In this document: piece by piece, positions 42,219 through 51,304 of the stretch | Numbering within the stretch: the first letter of the stretch is position 1 | How the letters are laid out: each line of letters begins with the position of its first letter | Origin: CAVXFL01 sp963761015 | GTDB taxonomy: Bacteria; Pseudomonadota; Alphaproteobacteria; Acetobacterales; Acetobacteraceae | NCBI GenBank assembly: GCA_963761015.1 | Contig: CAVXFL010000009.1 | Coordinates: 434,001-498,000 of the forward strand | Direction: 5' to 3' | DNA length: 64,000 bases | Translations under genes and position numbers: made by a program | The notes under the pieces: generated by a model | The model's input: the letters and a program-made list of their open reading frames with translations, nothing else | What the model was told of the DNA's origin: nothing | Database searches by the model: none

Positions 42219-44138
42219 TCAGCCCGGCTGCGGCGCCGGTCCCAGCCCACCGGGCGCGGGAGCCCCCCGCCCGGACGAGGGCACCGACGCCCGGCGGTTC
42301 TCGGGCGCCGGCTCGTCGACCACCTTCTTGATCACCGGCTCGCCGCGCAGAACGGTGCGAATTTCTTCGCCGCTCAAGGTTTCGTACTCCAGCAGTCCGC
42401 GCGCCAGCCGGTGCAGTTCCTCGATGCGGTCGGTGAGGGTCTGCCGCGCCCGGTTGTAGGCCGCATCGATGATCGCCTTCACCTCGGCGTCGATCTCCCG
42501 CGCCGTCGCCTCGGAGACGTTCTTGTGCTGCGTGACCGAATGACCGAGGAACACTTCCTGGCTGTTGTCGCCATAGGCGATCATGCCGAGCTTGTCGCTC
42601 ATGCCCCATTCGGTAACCATCCGGCGGGCCTGATCGGTCGCCATCTTGATGTCGCCGGCGGCGCCGTTCGACACGTTGTCGGCGCCGAAAATGATCTCTT
42701 CCGCCGCGCGGCCGCCCATCGCCATGGTCAGCTCGGCGCTCAGCTTGGAGCGGCTTTTCGAGTAACGATCGCCCTCCGGCAGGCTCATCACCAAGCCGAG
42801 CGCGCGGCCGCGCGGGATGATCGTGGCCTTGTGCACCGGGTCGCATTCCGGCTCGCTCAGCGCGCACAGCGCGTGGCCGGATTCGTGATAAGCGGTCATG
42901 CGGCGCTCGTCCTCGCTCATCACCAGCGAGCGGCGCTCGGTGCCCATCAGCACCTTGTCCTTGGCGTTCTCGAACTCCGCCATCGCCACCACGCGCTTGC
43001 CGATGCGCGCCGCGAGCAGCGCCGCCTCGTTCACGAGATTGGCGAGATCGGCGCCGGAGAAGCCGGGCGTGCCGCGCGCGATCACCTTGGGATCGACGTC
43101 GGAGGCGAGCGGCACCTTCTTCATGTGAACGCGCAGAATCTTTTCCCGCCCGTTCACGTCCGGGTTGGGCACGACGACTTGCCGGTCGAACCGGCCGGGC
43201 CGCAGCAGCGCCGGATCGAGCACGTCGGGGCGGTTGGTGGCGGCGATCAGGATGACGCCCTCGTTGGACTCGAACCCGTCCATCTCGACCAGCATCTGGT
43301 TCAGGGTCTGCTCGCGCTCGTCGTTGCCGCCGCCGAGGCCCGCGCCGCGATGCCGCCCCACCGCATCGATTTCGTCGATGAAGATGATGCAGGGCGCGTT
43401 CTTCTTGCCCTGCTCGAACATGTCGCGCACGCGCGAGGCGCCGACGCCCACGAACATCTCGACGAAGTCCGAGCCGGAAATGGTGAAGAACGGCACGTTC
43501 GCCTCGCCGGCGATGGCGCGGGCGAGCAGCGTCTTGCCGGTGCCTGGCGGCCCGATCAGCAGCACGCCCTTCGGGATCTTGCCCCCGAGGCGCTGGAATT
43601 TTTGCGGGTCCTTGAGGAACTCGACGATTTCCTGCAACTCGGCCTTGGCCTCGTCGATGCCGGCCACGTCGTCGAACGTCACGCGGCCCTGTTTCTCGGT
43701 GAGCAGCCGCGCGCGCGACTTGCCGAATCCCATGGCGCGCCCGCCGCCGGACTGCATCTGGCGCATGAAGAACACCCAGACGCCGATCAGCAGCAGCATC
43801 GGGAACCAGGACAGCAGATAATGCAGCAGCGGATTGACGTCGGAATCCTCGGGCTTGGCGATCACCCGCACGCCCTTCTCGGTCAGACGATGCACGAGAG
43901 TCGGGTCTTCCGGGATGTAGGTCTGGAAGTTGCGCCCGTCGGTGAGCTGGCCGCTCACGTTGTGACCCTGGATCACCACGTCCTTCACGTGCCCGCTGTT
44001 CACCTCGCCGATGAAATCGGAATAGGCGACCTGCGTCGTGGACTGCCGCGTCACCCCCGGTTGGAAGAGGTTGAACAGCACCACCAACAGCAGCGCGATG
44101 ATGACCCAAAGCGCGAGATTTCGTCCGAAATTGCTCAT
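42219..44138 (-). CDS. ftsH: ATP-dependent zinc metalloprotease FtsH
   Basis: A 639-residue membrane AAA protease. Two N-terminal membrane helices (LALWVIIALLLVVLFNLF and WFPMLLLIGVWVFF) flank a periplasmic domain. Then come the AAA motor with Walker A GPPGTGKT, Walker B IIFIDEIDAVG and the second region of homology, and the zinc protease site HESGH (418-422). It degrades misfolded membrane proteins and regulators. It follows tilS with a 176-base gap and is full length. Confidence 0.97.
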   Translation of the reverse strand: MSNFGRNLALWVIIALLLVVLFNLFQPGVTRQSTTQVAYSDFIGEVNSGHVKDVVIQGHNVSGQLTDGRNFQTYIPEDPTLVHRLTEKGVRVIAKPEDSDVNPLLHYLLSWFPMLLLIGVWVFFMRQMQSGGGRAMGFGKSRARLLTEKQGRVTFDDVAGIDEAKAELQEIVEFLKDPQKFQRLGGKIPKGVLLIGPPGTGKTLLARAIAGEANVPFFTISGSDFVEMFVGVGASRVRDMFEQGKKNAPCIIFIDEIDAVGRHRGAGLGGGNDEREQTLNQMLVEMDGFESNEGVILIAATNRPDVLDPALLRPGRFDRQVVVPNPDVNGREKILRVHMKKVPLASDVDPKVIARGTPGFSGADLANLVNEAALLAARIGKRVVAMAEFENAKDKVLMGTERRSLVMSEDERRMTAYHESGHALCALSEPECDPVHKATIIPRGRALGLVMSLPEGDRYSKSRSKLSAELTMAMGGRAAEEIIFGADNVSNGAAGDIKMATDQARRMVTEWGMSDKLGMIAYGDNSQEVFLGHSVTQHKNVSEATAREIDAEVKAIIDAAYNRARQTLTDRIEELHRLARGLLEYETLSGEEIRTVLRGEPVIKKVVDEPAPENRRASVPSSGRGAPAPGGLGPAPQPG

Positions 44139-44314
44139 TCAATCAGTCCTGTCGCCCCGCCTTTGTCCGGCCGGGACCGCGTCGCCCGCGAGCATGAACG
44201 CGCCTGGATGCGATGCGCTCGGTCCGAGCGCGCTGGGACGGGGTCACGATCACAGCATAACATGGGACACGGGGCCCATAACATAGGAGCCGCGCGACCC
44301 TTTCACATCCCCAA

Positions 44315-45631
44315 TCACGCGGAGGCGGCGGGGTCGGCGGCGGCGAGGTCGGCGGCGGCGAACCAGGGAGCACCGGCCGCCGGTCGGCGCGGGCAGAAGC
44401 TCAATGGTAGCGCGCGGCAGGTGGCCGCGTCCGGATAGCGGAGATGGGGAACGGCGAACAGGTTTTCGCCTACCCGGAGCGCGGCCAGGGTGCGCAATAC
44501 CGCGGAGGGCAGGGGCGATCGCTCCCGCAGGCGGGCGGCCTCGGCGCCGAGCGCGCCCAGCATCGCCTCGGGCGGCGGCGTGGCGCCCAGCCCGAGGCGG
44601 AAGCGGCCATCCCACCGCGCGCCCGGCCGCGCCGGTATCGGCGGCGACTGGGCGTCTTCCTCGCGCACCACGAGCAGCCCCGGACCGATGCGGCCGGCGG
44701 GCAGAAGCCGCGCCCCGCCGAGCGTCGCCGGGCGAGGATCGGCGGCCAGCGGCGCGACCCGGCGCGGCGGCGGCGCATACTTGCCGCCCGAAATCGCTTG
44801 CAAGAGCACGGCGAGCGCCGGAGTCGCGATGGGCCCGGGCGCCAACACGGCGAACCCTTCCGGGTAAATCGCGGCCCGCTCGGCCAGGATCGCCGCAACG
44901 GCGCGCTCCTGGTCGGCGCGCGATCGGCCGTGCGCCGCGGCGGCGGCGATCAGGAGGGCCGTGGTCGCGCCGTCGCCGCCGGGATCGTTGCGATCGGCGC
45001 GTAGCCGCGCCCGGAGCGCCGCCGGGTCGCGATTGGAGGGGTCCTCGATCCAGGACATACCCGCGGCGCGCACCGTGGCGCGCAACCGCGCCGGCGGAAT
45101 GCCCAGCAAGGGACGGATCAGCCGAATGTCGGCGAGGTCGCGGAGGGCTGCCATGCCGGCGAGCCCGGCCTCGCCGCTGCCCGCGAGCCGGCGCATCGCC
45201 ACGGTCTCGGCCTGATCGGCCGCGTGATGCCCGAGCAGCAGATGGACGATTCCGGCGTTCCGGCACGCGCCGATCAACGCCGCATAGCGCGCCTCGCGCG
45301 CCCGCTCCGCCAGCGCGGTGCCGCACCGCAGGTCATCGAGCGCCAGCAGCCGGCCGGAGATGCCGCGCTCCGCGAGACGCCGCACGGTCAGGGTCGCCTC
45401 CCGGCCGGATTCCGGGCGCAGCCGGTGATCGACGACCAGCGCCAATACCGAACCGCCGCGATCGGCGGCCCAGCGCGCGCTCAGCAGGGCAAGCGCCGTG
45501 CTGTCGGCCCCGCCCGAAGCCGCGACGGCGAGGCGCGGCGCCGCCCCGAACGGCCCGAGCGGGGCCATCAGCGCGGCGAATTGGCCCAGCTCGACCGGGC
45601 GAGCGGCGGAAGGCTCGGCTACGGACTGCAC
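44315..45631 (-). CDS. tilS: tRNA(Ile) lysidine synthetase
   Basis: A 438-residue TilS with the PP-loop AASGGADSTALALL, LVVDHRLRPES and LLLGHHAADQAETV in the N-terminal N-type ATP pyrophosphatase domain, plus a C-terminal substrate-binding region. It converts cytidine 34 of the CAU anticodon to lysidine so that AUA is read as Ile. It starts at a GTG (45631) inside the last bases of cpoB, a 13-base overlap that implies co-translation. Confidence 0.93.
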   Translation of the reverse strand: MQSVAEPSAARPVELGQFAALMAPLGPFGAAPRLAVAASGGADSTALALLSARWAADRGGSVLALVVDHRLRPESGREATLTVRRLAERGISGRLLALDDLRCGTALAERAREARYAALIGACRNAGIVHLLLGHHAADQAETVAMRRLAGSGEAGLAGMAALRDLADIRLIRPLLGIPPARLRATVRAAGMSWIEDPSNRDPAALRARLRADRNDPGGDGATTALLIAAAAAHGRSRADQERAVAAILAERAAIYPEGFAVLAPGPIATPALAVLLQAISGGKYAPPPRRVAPLAADPRPATLGGARLLPAGRIGPGLLVVREEDAQSPPIPARPGARWDGRFRLGLGATPPPEAMLGALGAEAARLRERSPLPSAVLRTLAALRVGENLFAVPHLRYPDAATCRALPLSFCPRRPAAGAPWFAAADLAAADPAASA

Positions 45632-46737
45632 CCCTCGCGTCTGCGCAGTGCCGTGGCGGCCTCGCGGATGGACGCCCGCTGGGTGAGAAACTCGGTCTTG
45701 AGCTTATCGAGCGCGGCGCAGGCGGCCGGCTTGGCGTGGAGATTGGCGAGCGAGGACGCCATGCCGAGCAGTGCCGGCTCGGCGAACGGCCCGGTTGGCG
45801 AGCTTTTGTAGGCTTCGTCGTACGATACCGCCGCCCGCGCGTAGTTGCGCTGGCCCGAAAGCGCCCGCGCCAGCAGATAGTGCGCTTCGGCGGCATGACG
45901 CTTCGTGCCGCCGCTCAGCACGTCCCTGGCAGCGGTCTCGGCGGCGGCGTAATCGCGCCGGCCGAGCGCCGCCCGAACCTCGCGCAGCATCGTCGCCGCC
46001 GCGCGCGGGGGTGTTGCCGCGCGGCTGGTCTCCGGTGACGAGGCGGGTGGCAGCAGCGGCAACGCGCCGCCGGCAGCGGGCGCCATCACGTCCGGGGACT
46101 GCTCGGCCGGTTCGGCCGGCGGCAGCAGCGGCAACGCGCCGTTGGCCGCCTCGGCGGGATAGCGCGGCGAGCCGGTCGCATAGGGTGCCCGCTGCAAGGG
46201 TGGAACCAGCGGCATCGCGCCCAGCGTGCTCGGCGGCCGGCTGCGCCGCTCGGCGGTTCGCGGCGTCGCCGCGGGCTGTTCCGTTCGCGTCGCCTCCGAC
46301 CGTCGGCTCGGCGGGGCCGCATGGGACCCGCCGCCCTCCAGGGTTTGTAGCCGGAAGTTCAGATCGCCGATCTGCTTGGTCAGCGTCTCGTCCTGGCGCT
46401 TCGCTTGGTTGGCCAGCTCGTCCACCCGGCCGGTCAGGGTGCGCACCTGGTCCTCGAGCGCCGCCACGCGGGTCAGCAGCCGCGCCGTCAAGTCGCCCGG
46501 CAGCTGCGCGGCGGCCTCGGGTGGGGCGGCGGGATACCGATTGCCGAGATTGGAGCCGCCGCCGCTCTCGAGCTGTCCGCGGAGCGAGTCCAGCTCGTGC
46601 CGCAGTTCGAAAATTTGATTCTGCAGCGCAATGCCTTCGCGGCTTTCGACCTGCGCCGAGGCAGGTCGGGCAAGCACGAGGCAACCCGCGACGGCGAGGG
46701 CCGCCGCGAAACGCATCCCGGTGACTACCCGTCGCAT
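45619..46737 (-). CDS. cpoB: Cell division coordinator CpoB / YbgF (Tol-Pal associated TPR protein)
   Basis: A 372-residue exported protein. It has a signal peptide (ending about residue 28, ASA), an N-terminal coiled coil (LQNQIFELRHELDSLRGQLE and later ALEDQVRTLTGRVDEL), a long Pro/Ala/Arg-rich linker of about 130 residues and a C-terminal TPR-like domain. CpoB links peptidoglycan synthesis with outer-membrane constriction. It directly follows pal in the operon. Low-complexity stretches in the linker are long for the family. Confidence 0.9.
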   Translation of the reverse strand: MRRVVTGMRFAAALAVAGCLVLARPASAQVESREGIALQNQIFELRHELDSLRGQLESGGGSNLGNRYPAAPPEAAAQLPGDLTARLLTRVAALEDQVRTLTGRVDELANQAKRQDETLTKQIGDLNFRLQTLEGGGSHAAPPSRRSEATRTEQPAATPRTAERRSRPPSTLGAMPLVPPLQRAPYATGSPRYPAEAANGALPLLPPAEPAEQSPDVMAPAAGGALPLLPPASSPETSRAATPPRAAATMLREVRAALGRRDYAAAETAARDVLSGGTKRHAAEAHYLLARALSGQRNYARAAVSYDEAYKSSPTGPFAEPALLGMASSLANLHAKPAACAALDKLKTEFLTQRASIREAATALRRREGCSP

Positions 46738-46806
46738 GCGCTGCCTCCGTGTCTGCGCGACGCACTCCGTCTGCGCGACCTCGCTTGGTTCGATCGGCGA
46801 GTCCGC

Positions 46807-47293
46807 TCAGCGCACCGAGGTGATCGCGTTGCGGTTCTGGGCCCAGGCCTGCGGGTTATCGCCGAGCGCCACCGGCCGGTCCTTGCCGTAGCTGATCGTG
46901 GTGATCCGCGACGGGCTGATGCCGTGGGCGACGACGTAGTCCCGCGCAGCGTTGGCGCGACGCGAACCGAGGGCGAGGTTGTATTCCTCGGTGCCGCGGT
47001 CGTCGCAGTTGCCGGCGATCTGCACGTTCACCGCCGGGAAGCGCTGCAGCCATTCAGCCTGCCGGTCGAGCGTCGTCTGCGCGTCCGGGTGCAGATTCGA
47101 CCTGTCGAACGCGAAGAACACCCGATCGCCCACATTGGCGACCAGAATCCTCCTCGGTACCAGGCGCCGGACCGCCGGCGACCGGCGCGACACCGCCCGT
47201 GCCGGTGCTGCCGCCGATCAGCGCGGGGTGCGGCTCGGCGCAGGCCGTCAGCAGCGCAAGTGTCGCGAGGGCGCCAAACGTCTTTGCGTTCAT
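46807..47293 (-). pseudogene. pal: Peptidoglycan-associated lipoprotein Pal, frameshifted
   Basis: The N-terminal frame starts at an ATG (47293) with a lipoprotein signal ending LLTAC, then GGSTGTGGVAPVAGG and PGTEED. The OmpA-like C-terminal domain, DRVFFAFDRSNLHPDAQ through GNCDDRGTEEYNLALGSRRA, is in the next frame and ends at 46807. One surplus T in GGATTCTG (about 47145-47146) explains the break; removing it joins EED to LVANVGDRV. Pal anchors the outer membrane to peptidoglycan and is widely needed for envelope integrity, so a sequence error is likely. Confidence 0.88.
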
Positions 47294-47448
47294 GTCATGG
47301 GTTCCCGGATCTGATGCCGACCGAGCCGCGCGCGCCGCCGGCGGCGGCGAATTCCCGCCGTCCGCGGCATGGCCCGCCGCGCATAATGCGGCGCCGGCCG
47401 CGCGGTCAAGCCGTGCTTGCGCGATTTCCTGGGATTTTCCGCCGGACT

Positions 47449-48945
47449 TCAGGCACCGAGCGGCGACCAGGAGGGATCGGACGCGTTGGTCGGCGTCGAC
47501 ACCGGGCGCTCGTTGAAGCCGGTGATGTCGATGCTGGCCAGCCGCGCCGAATAGCCGCTGCCGCGGGAATCGTGCGCCCGGGTCGAGCGCCAGAACATCA
47601 TCACGCGACCGTTCGGGCAGAACGTCGGCCCCTCGACCGAGAAGGCCTCGGTCAGGATGCGCTCGCCGCTGCCGTCCGGGTGCATGACGCCGATGCCGAA
47701 ATTGCCACCACCCATGCGTGTGAAGGCGATCAGATCGCCCCGCGGCGACCATACCGGCGTCGCGTAGCGGCCGGAGCCGAAGCTGATGCGCCGCACGCCC
47801 GAGCCGTCCGCGCTCATCACGTAAAGTTGCTGATCGCCGCCGCGGTCGGAATTGAACACGATCTGCCCGCCGTCGGGACTATAGCACGGGCTCGTGTCGA
47901 TCGCGCCGGAATCGGTGAGCTGGACCGGCGCGCCGCCGCCCAGATCGACGCGGTAGATGTTCGTCGTCCCGCCGTGGGTCGCCGACAGGACCACGTGCGA
48001 TCCGTCCGGGCTGAAGCGCGGGGCGAAGCTCATGCCCTCCCACGCGCCGAGCAGACGTTGCCGCCCCGACGCGAGGTTCAGGATGTAAACGCGCGGGCGG
48101 TTGTTGGCGTAGCTCATGAACGCAACTTCGTCGCGCGTCGGATGGAAGCGCGGCGTCAGCACCATCCAGGCGCCGTCAGTCAGGTAGCGGTTGTTGGCGC
48201 CATCCTGATCCATGATGGCCAGCCGCTTGGTTTGCCGCCCGCGCGGCCCGGTTCCGGCCACGTAACAGATTCGGGTGTCGAAATAGCCCTTCTCCCCAAG
48301 CAACCGCTCGTAAATGACATCGGCGATCATGTGCGCGATGCGCCGCCAGTTGGCGGCGTTGGTGGTGTAGGCCGTGCCCTGGAGCTGCTGCTGCGGCAAC
48401 ACGTCCCAGAGCCGGAAGTCGACGCGCACGTTGGCGCCGCCGCCTTCCACATGGCCGGTCATCAGCGCTTGCGCCCCCATCGCCTTCCAGATCTGGAAAT
48501 CCGGCGTTTCGCCGCCGGAAGGGGTCGCGGCGCCGACGCCGGAGACCGGGCGGAACAGGCCGCAATTGGCGAGATCGCTGGTCACGACGGCGGTGATCTG
48601 CCGGCCCAGTTCGCCGCCCCCGAGATCCAGCAGCGCGATCGGGATCGGCGCGGCGCGCGCGCGGTTCACGTCGATCACCGCGCTTCCCGCCGCCGGCTGC
48701 GCGGTCTCCGGCTGCGCCCGTGCCGCGAGCGGCGCGAGCGTAAGCGCGGCCGAGGCGCCGAGCAGTCCGCGACGGCTTATGCCGCCAAGGAAGCTACCGG
48801 CAAGGAAGTCGTCATTCCCGCGCCAGCGGGAATCCACGAACACCGTCCTGTCCTGTGTTCCTGGATGCCCGCTTTCGCCGGCGTGACGCGATTCCGACGC
48901 GGCCGCGTGGTCCCCGTTCACGTCGTTGTCTCCGTGCTTGCGCAT
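47449..48945 (-). CDS. tolB: TolB periplasmic beta-propeller protein with long N-terminal extension
   Basis: A 498-residue TolB with the N-terminal alpha/beta domain (DLANCGLFRPVSGVG) and a C-terminal six-bladed propeller of repeated SPDG/WSPRGD motifs. A Tat-like leader GISRRGLLGASAALTLA begins only at residue 56. The preceding 55 residues include the translation of a type C repeat. The ATG at 48945 follows a GAGAGG ribosome site and is 20 bases after tolA. TolB acts with Pal and TolA in outer-membrane maintenance. Confidence 0.93.
   Translation of the reverse strand: MRKHGDNDVNGDHAAASESRHAGESGHPGTQDRTVFVDSRWRGNDDFLAGSFLGGISRRGLLGASAALTLAPLAARAQPETAQPAAGSAVIDVNRARAAPIPIALLDLGGGELGRQITAVVTSDLANCGLFRPVSGVGAATPSGGETPDFQIWKAMGAQALMTGHVEGGGANVRVDFRLWDVLPQQQLQGTAYTTNAANWRRIAHMIADVIYERLLGEKGYFDTRICYVAGTGPRGRQTKRLAIMDQDGANNRYLTDGAWMVLTPRFHPTRDEVAFMSYANNRPRVYILNLASGRQRLLGAWEGMSFAPRFSPDGSHVVLSATHGGTTNIYRVDLGGGAPVQLTDSGAIDTSPCYSPDGGQIVFNSDRGGDQQLYVMSADGSGVRRISFGSGRYATPVWSPRGDLIAFTRMGGGNFGIGVMHPDGSGERILTEAFSVEGPTFCPNGRVMMFWRSTRAHDSRGSGYSARLASIDITGFNERPVSTPTNASDPSWSPLGA
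48802..48894. repeat. Type C palindromic repeat translated in the TolB leader
   Basis: CGTCATTCCCGCGCCAGCGG pairs with CCGCTTTCGCCGGCGTGACG, and AATCCACGAACAC with GTGTTCCTGGAT. It lies wholly inside the tolB reading frame, between the start codon and the Tat signal, and keeps the frame. Confidence 0.8.
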
Positions 48946-48964
48946 CGCAATCCTCTCTTCTGCA

Positions 48965-49954
48965 TCACGGACTGAACCGGAAATCGAGCGTGCGGCGCTG
49001 GCCGAGCATGGGCCGCGGCAGCGGCAGGTTGGCGCATTGCGGGTCGAGCACGGCGCGCACCGCGCGCTCGGCGAAGGCGCGGAACAGCGGATCGGCGTTC
49101 ATGCGCCCGACATCCGAGCCGATCACCTTGGCGATGCGCGCGGTGCCGTTCTCGTCGGTGTCCACCTGCAGGCGCACCCGGAACTGCTCCACGCCCTTCG
49201 CGCCGATGTCGTAGGTCCAGCAGCGGCGCACGAAATCGCCGATCGCCGCGCGCTGGTCGGCGGTGAGCGCGTTGGTGTCGCTGCCGCGTGGACTGCCGCC
49301 GCCCGAGGGCGCGCCGCCGGATCGTGGATTGGCGCGCGCGCGCGGCGGATGCGTCTGCTTCTGCAGCGCCCGCAGCTTCTCCAACGTCGCCTCCAGCGTC
49401 TTACTCTCGGCCGCCAGGTTGCGGGTCGGATGCGGCTGCGTCCTGGTGCTCTTGGGCGCCGGCTTGGGTTCGGGCGGCGGCGGCATCGGCCGCGGCGGGA
49501 TGGGCAGCGGCGGCATTTGCTTGGGCGGCGTGGGTGGCGCCGGCGGCGGCGGCTTGGGCGGCACGATCGCCAGCGGTTTCGGCGAGGGCGGCGGCGGTGG
49601 CGGCATCGGAATGGGCGGCTTGGGCGCCGGGGCGGCCGCCGGCGGCTCCGGTGGGGGCGGCGGCGGGGGCGGCGGGGGCGGCGGCTCGATCGGTTGCGGC
49701 TTCGGCGGCTCGGGAACCGGCGCCTCCTCGATCTTCTCCGGCGCCTGCGCCGGGGCCGGGACCAACCCCATGGCCGCGGCTTTCTGCATCGGCTTCGCCG
49801 GACCCTCGAACTCCATGCTGATCGCCGTATCGGACGGCAATTCCGCCGGGGGCCGGAACGGAAACACCAGGATCGCCGCGAGCAGCAGCCAGGCGTGCAG
49901 GACCGCCGAGGCGACGGCGCCCCGCTTGAGTTCCGGGCTGAGGCGCCGGTTCAT
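48965..49954 (-). CDS. tolA: TolA envelope-spanning protein, proline-rich
   Basis: A 329-residue TolA/TonB-like protein. It has one N-terminal membrane helix (AVASAVLHAWLLLAAILVF), a central domain of about 140 residues made largely of Pro with Lys/Ala/Glu instead of the usual Ala/Lys helix, and a C-terminal TolA/TonB-C domain (VRRCWTYDIGAKG, FRVRLQVDTDENGTARI). It transmits energy from TolQR to the outer membrane. Its ATG overlaps the tolR stop (ATGA). Confidence 0.92.
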   Translation of the reverse strand: MNRRLSPELKRGAVASAVLHAWLLLAAILVFPFRPPAELPSDTAISMEFEGPAKPMQKAAAMGLVPAPAQAPEKIEEAPVPEPPKPQPIEPPPPPPPPPPPPEPPAAAPAPKPPIPMPPPPPPSPKPLAIVPPKPPPPAPPTPPKQMPPLPIPPRPMPPPPEPKPAPKSTRTQPHPTRNLAAESKTLEATLEKLRALQKQTHPPRARANPRSGGAPSGGGSPRGSDTNALTADQRAAIGDFVRRCWTYDIGAKGVEQFRVRLQVDTDENGTARIAKVIGSDVGRMNADPLFRAFAERAVRAVLDPQCANLPLPRPMLGQRRTLDFRFSP

Positions 49955-50541
49955 GCGTCGGGTCTCGTGGCGCGGCCGTCGCGCAAGGCGGGCAGGGGAT
50001 CAGCCGCGAACCGAGCGGTGCGTCGGCGTCGGTCGCGCGGCGGCGCCGGACCGGGCAGGCGGCTTGTTGGCGGGCGCGCCAATGGCGGGCGGCGCGGCGC
50101 GGCGGCCGGAACCGGCGTCGGCTGTTCGGCCAGGAGTGCTACCTTCGTGAACCCCCCCTCGGTGATCGTGCCCATGACCTGCACCACCAGCCCGTAGTTG
50201 ATCGCCTTGTCCCCGCGCACGAAAATCCGCCGCTCGGCGTTGCTCCGCGCCATCGCCCTGAGCTTCGCGACCAGTTCCGGCAGTACCACCTCGGAATCGC
50301 CGAGATAGATCTGGCCCTTGGCGTTTATCGTCACGGTGATCGGCTCGGCGTCCTGGTTCAGCGGCTTGGCGTCGGTCTTCGGCAGATCGACATCCACGCC
50401 GGAGGTCATCAGCGGCGCGGTGACCATGAAGATGATCAGCAGGACCAGCATCACGTCGACCATCGGCGTGACGTTGATCTCGGAGAGCGGCCGATAGCGG
50501 CCGCGTCCGCCCCGGCCGGTGCCGTTCAGTGCGCCGGCCAT
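49951..50541 (-). CDS. tolR: TolR (ExbD family) with Pro/Arg-rich tail
   Basis: A 196-residue ExbD/TolR protein. It has an N-terminal ISENINVTP-like segment (SEINVTPMVDVMLVLLIIFMV, with the functional aspartate in PMVDVML), a periplasmic domain, and then an extra tail of about 50 residues rich in Pro and Arg. The usual length is about 140-150. Since the stop overlaps the tolA start (ATGA), the long tail appears genuine rather than the result of a shift. Confidence 0.92.
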   Translation of the reverse strand: MAGALNGTGRGGRGRYRPLSEINVTPMVDVMLVLLIIFMVTAPLMTSGVDVDLPKTDAKPLNQDAEPITVTINAKGQIYLGDSEVVLPELVAKLRAMARSNAERRIFVRGDKAINYGLVVQVMGTITEGGFTKVALLAEQPTPVPAAAPRRPPLARPPTSRLPGPAPPRDRRRRTARFAADPLPALRDGRATRPDA

Positions 50542-50544
50542 CGC

Positions 50545-51261
50545 TCAGGCGCGCTCCTCGGACTGGCGCGAGAGGATGGCGCCGAACTCGGCGCCGAACG
50601 CCTCCAGCCGCGAGGCATAGCGCGCCAGGTCGGTGCTGATCTTGTTGTAGGCCAGCACCGCCGGGATCGCCGCCACCAGGCCGATCGCGGTCGCGAACAG
50701 CGCCTCGGCGATGCCGGGCGCCACCACCGACAGGTTCGTGTTGTGCATGCGCGCGATGGCCGAGAAGCTGTGCATGATGCCCCAGACCGTGCCGAACAGT
50801 CCGACGAACGGCGCCGTCGAGCCGACCGAGGCGAGAAAGCTCATCCAGCGCTCCAGCCGCTCCATCTCGCGCTGAATCGTGATGGTCATGGCCCGCTCCA
50901 CCCGCTCGCGCACGGCGGTGCGGGTGACGTCGGCGCCGGCGACGCGCGAGGTGCGCCGCCACTCGCCCATCGCCGCGCCGAACACGGCGGCGATCGGGCT
51001 TTTCGGCTTGGCGCCTTCCTGTTCGTACAGCTCGTCGAGGCTGCCGCCGGACCAGAACCGGTCCTCGAACCCGTCCGCCTCGCGGTTCGCCCGGCGCAAG
51101 GTGGTCCATTTCTCGAACACGATCGCCCAGACCCAGATGCTCGCCGCGATCAGCAGCAGCATGACCAGTTTCACGACGATGTCGGCCTGCAGGAACAGCG
51201 CCCATACCGTGAGGTCGCCGCCCGCGCCGGCCAGATTGGCCGCTTGCACTGCCCGCTCCAC
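50545..51261 (-). CDS. tolQ: TolQ (ExbB/MotA-type proton channel)
   Basis: A 238-residue three-helix membrane protein with the family signature VGSTAPFVGLFGTVWGIMHS and GIAEALFATAIGLVAAIPAV. TolQ and TolR form the proton-driven stator that energises TolA. It starts at a GTG (51261) and is followed after 3 bases by tolR. Confidence 0.95.
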   Translation of the reverse strand: MERAVQAANLAGAGGDLTVWALFLQADIVVKLVMLLLIAASIWVWAIVFEKWTTLRRANREADGFEDRFWSGGSLDELYEQEGAKPKSPIAAVFGAAMGEWRRTSRVAGADVTRTAVRERVERAMTITIQREMERLERWMSFLASVGSTAPFVGLFGTVWGIMHSFSAIARMHNTNLSVVAPGIAEALFATAIGLVAAIPAVLAYNKISTDLARYASRLEAFGAEFGAILSRQSEERA

Positions 51262-51304
51262 TACTCCCCCTCCGCGCGGTGCCGCTCAGGTCAGCCGAAC
51301 CGCG

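Noticed and set aside
42411..44438. 675-codon plus-strand frame opposite ftsH
   Set aside because: Antisense frame of ftsH; no family features.
46405..48975. 856-codon plus-strand frame opposite cpoB, pal and tolB
   Set aside because: Antisense of three Tol-Pal genes; composition typical of a shadow frame.
49375..49870. Possible CRISPR-like or tandem repeat in the GC-rich tolA region
   Set aside because: The apparent repetition is proline codons in tolA; there is no spacer structure.
49951..50150. Frameshift suspected at the TolR C-terminus because of the odd Pro/Arg tail
   Set aside because: The long-frame stop overlaps the tolA ATG in the usual ATGA manner, supporting an intact gene.
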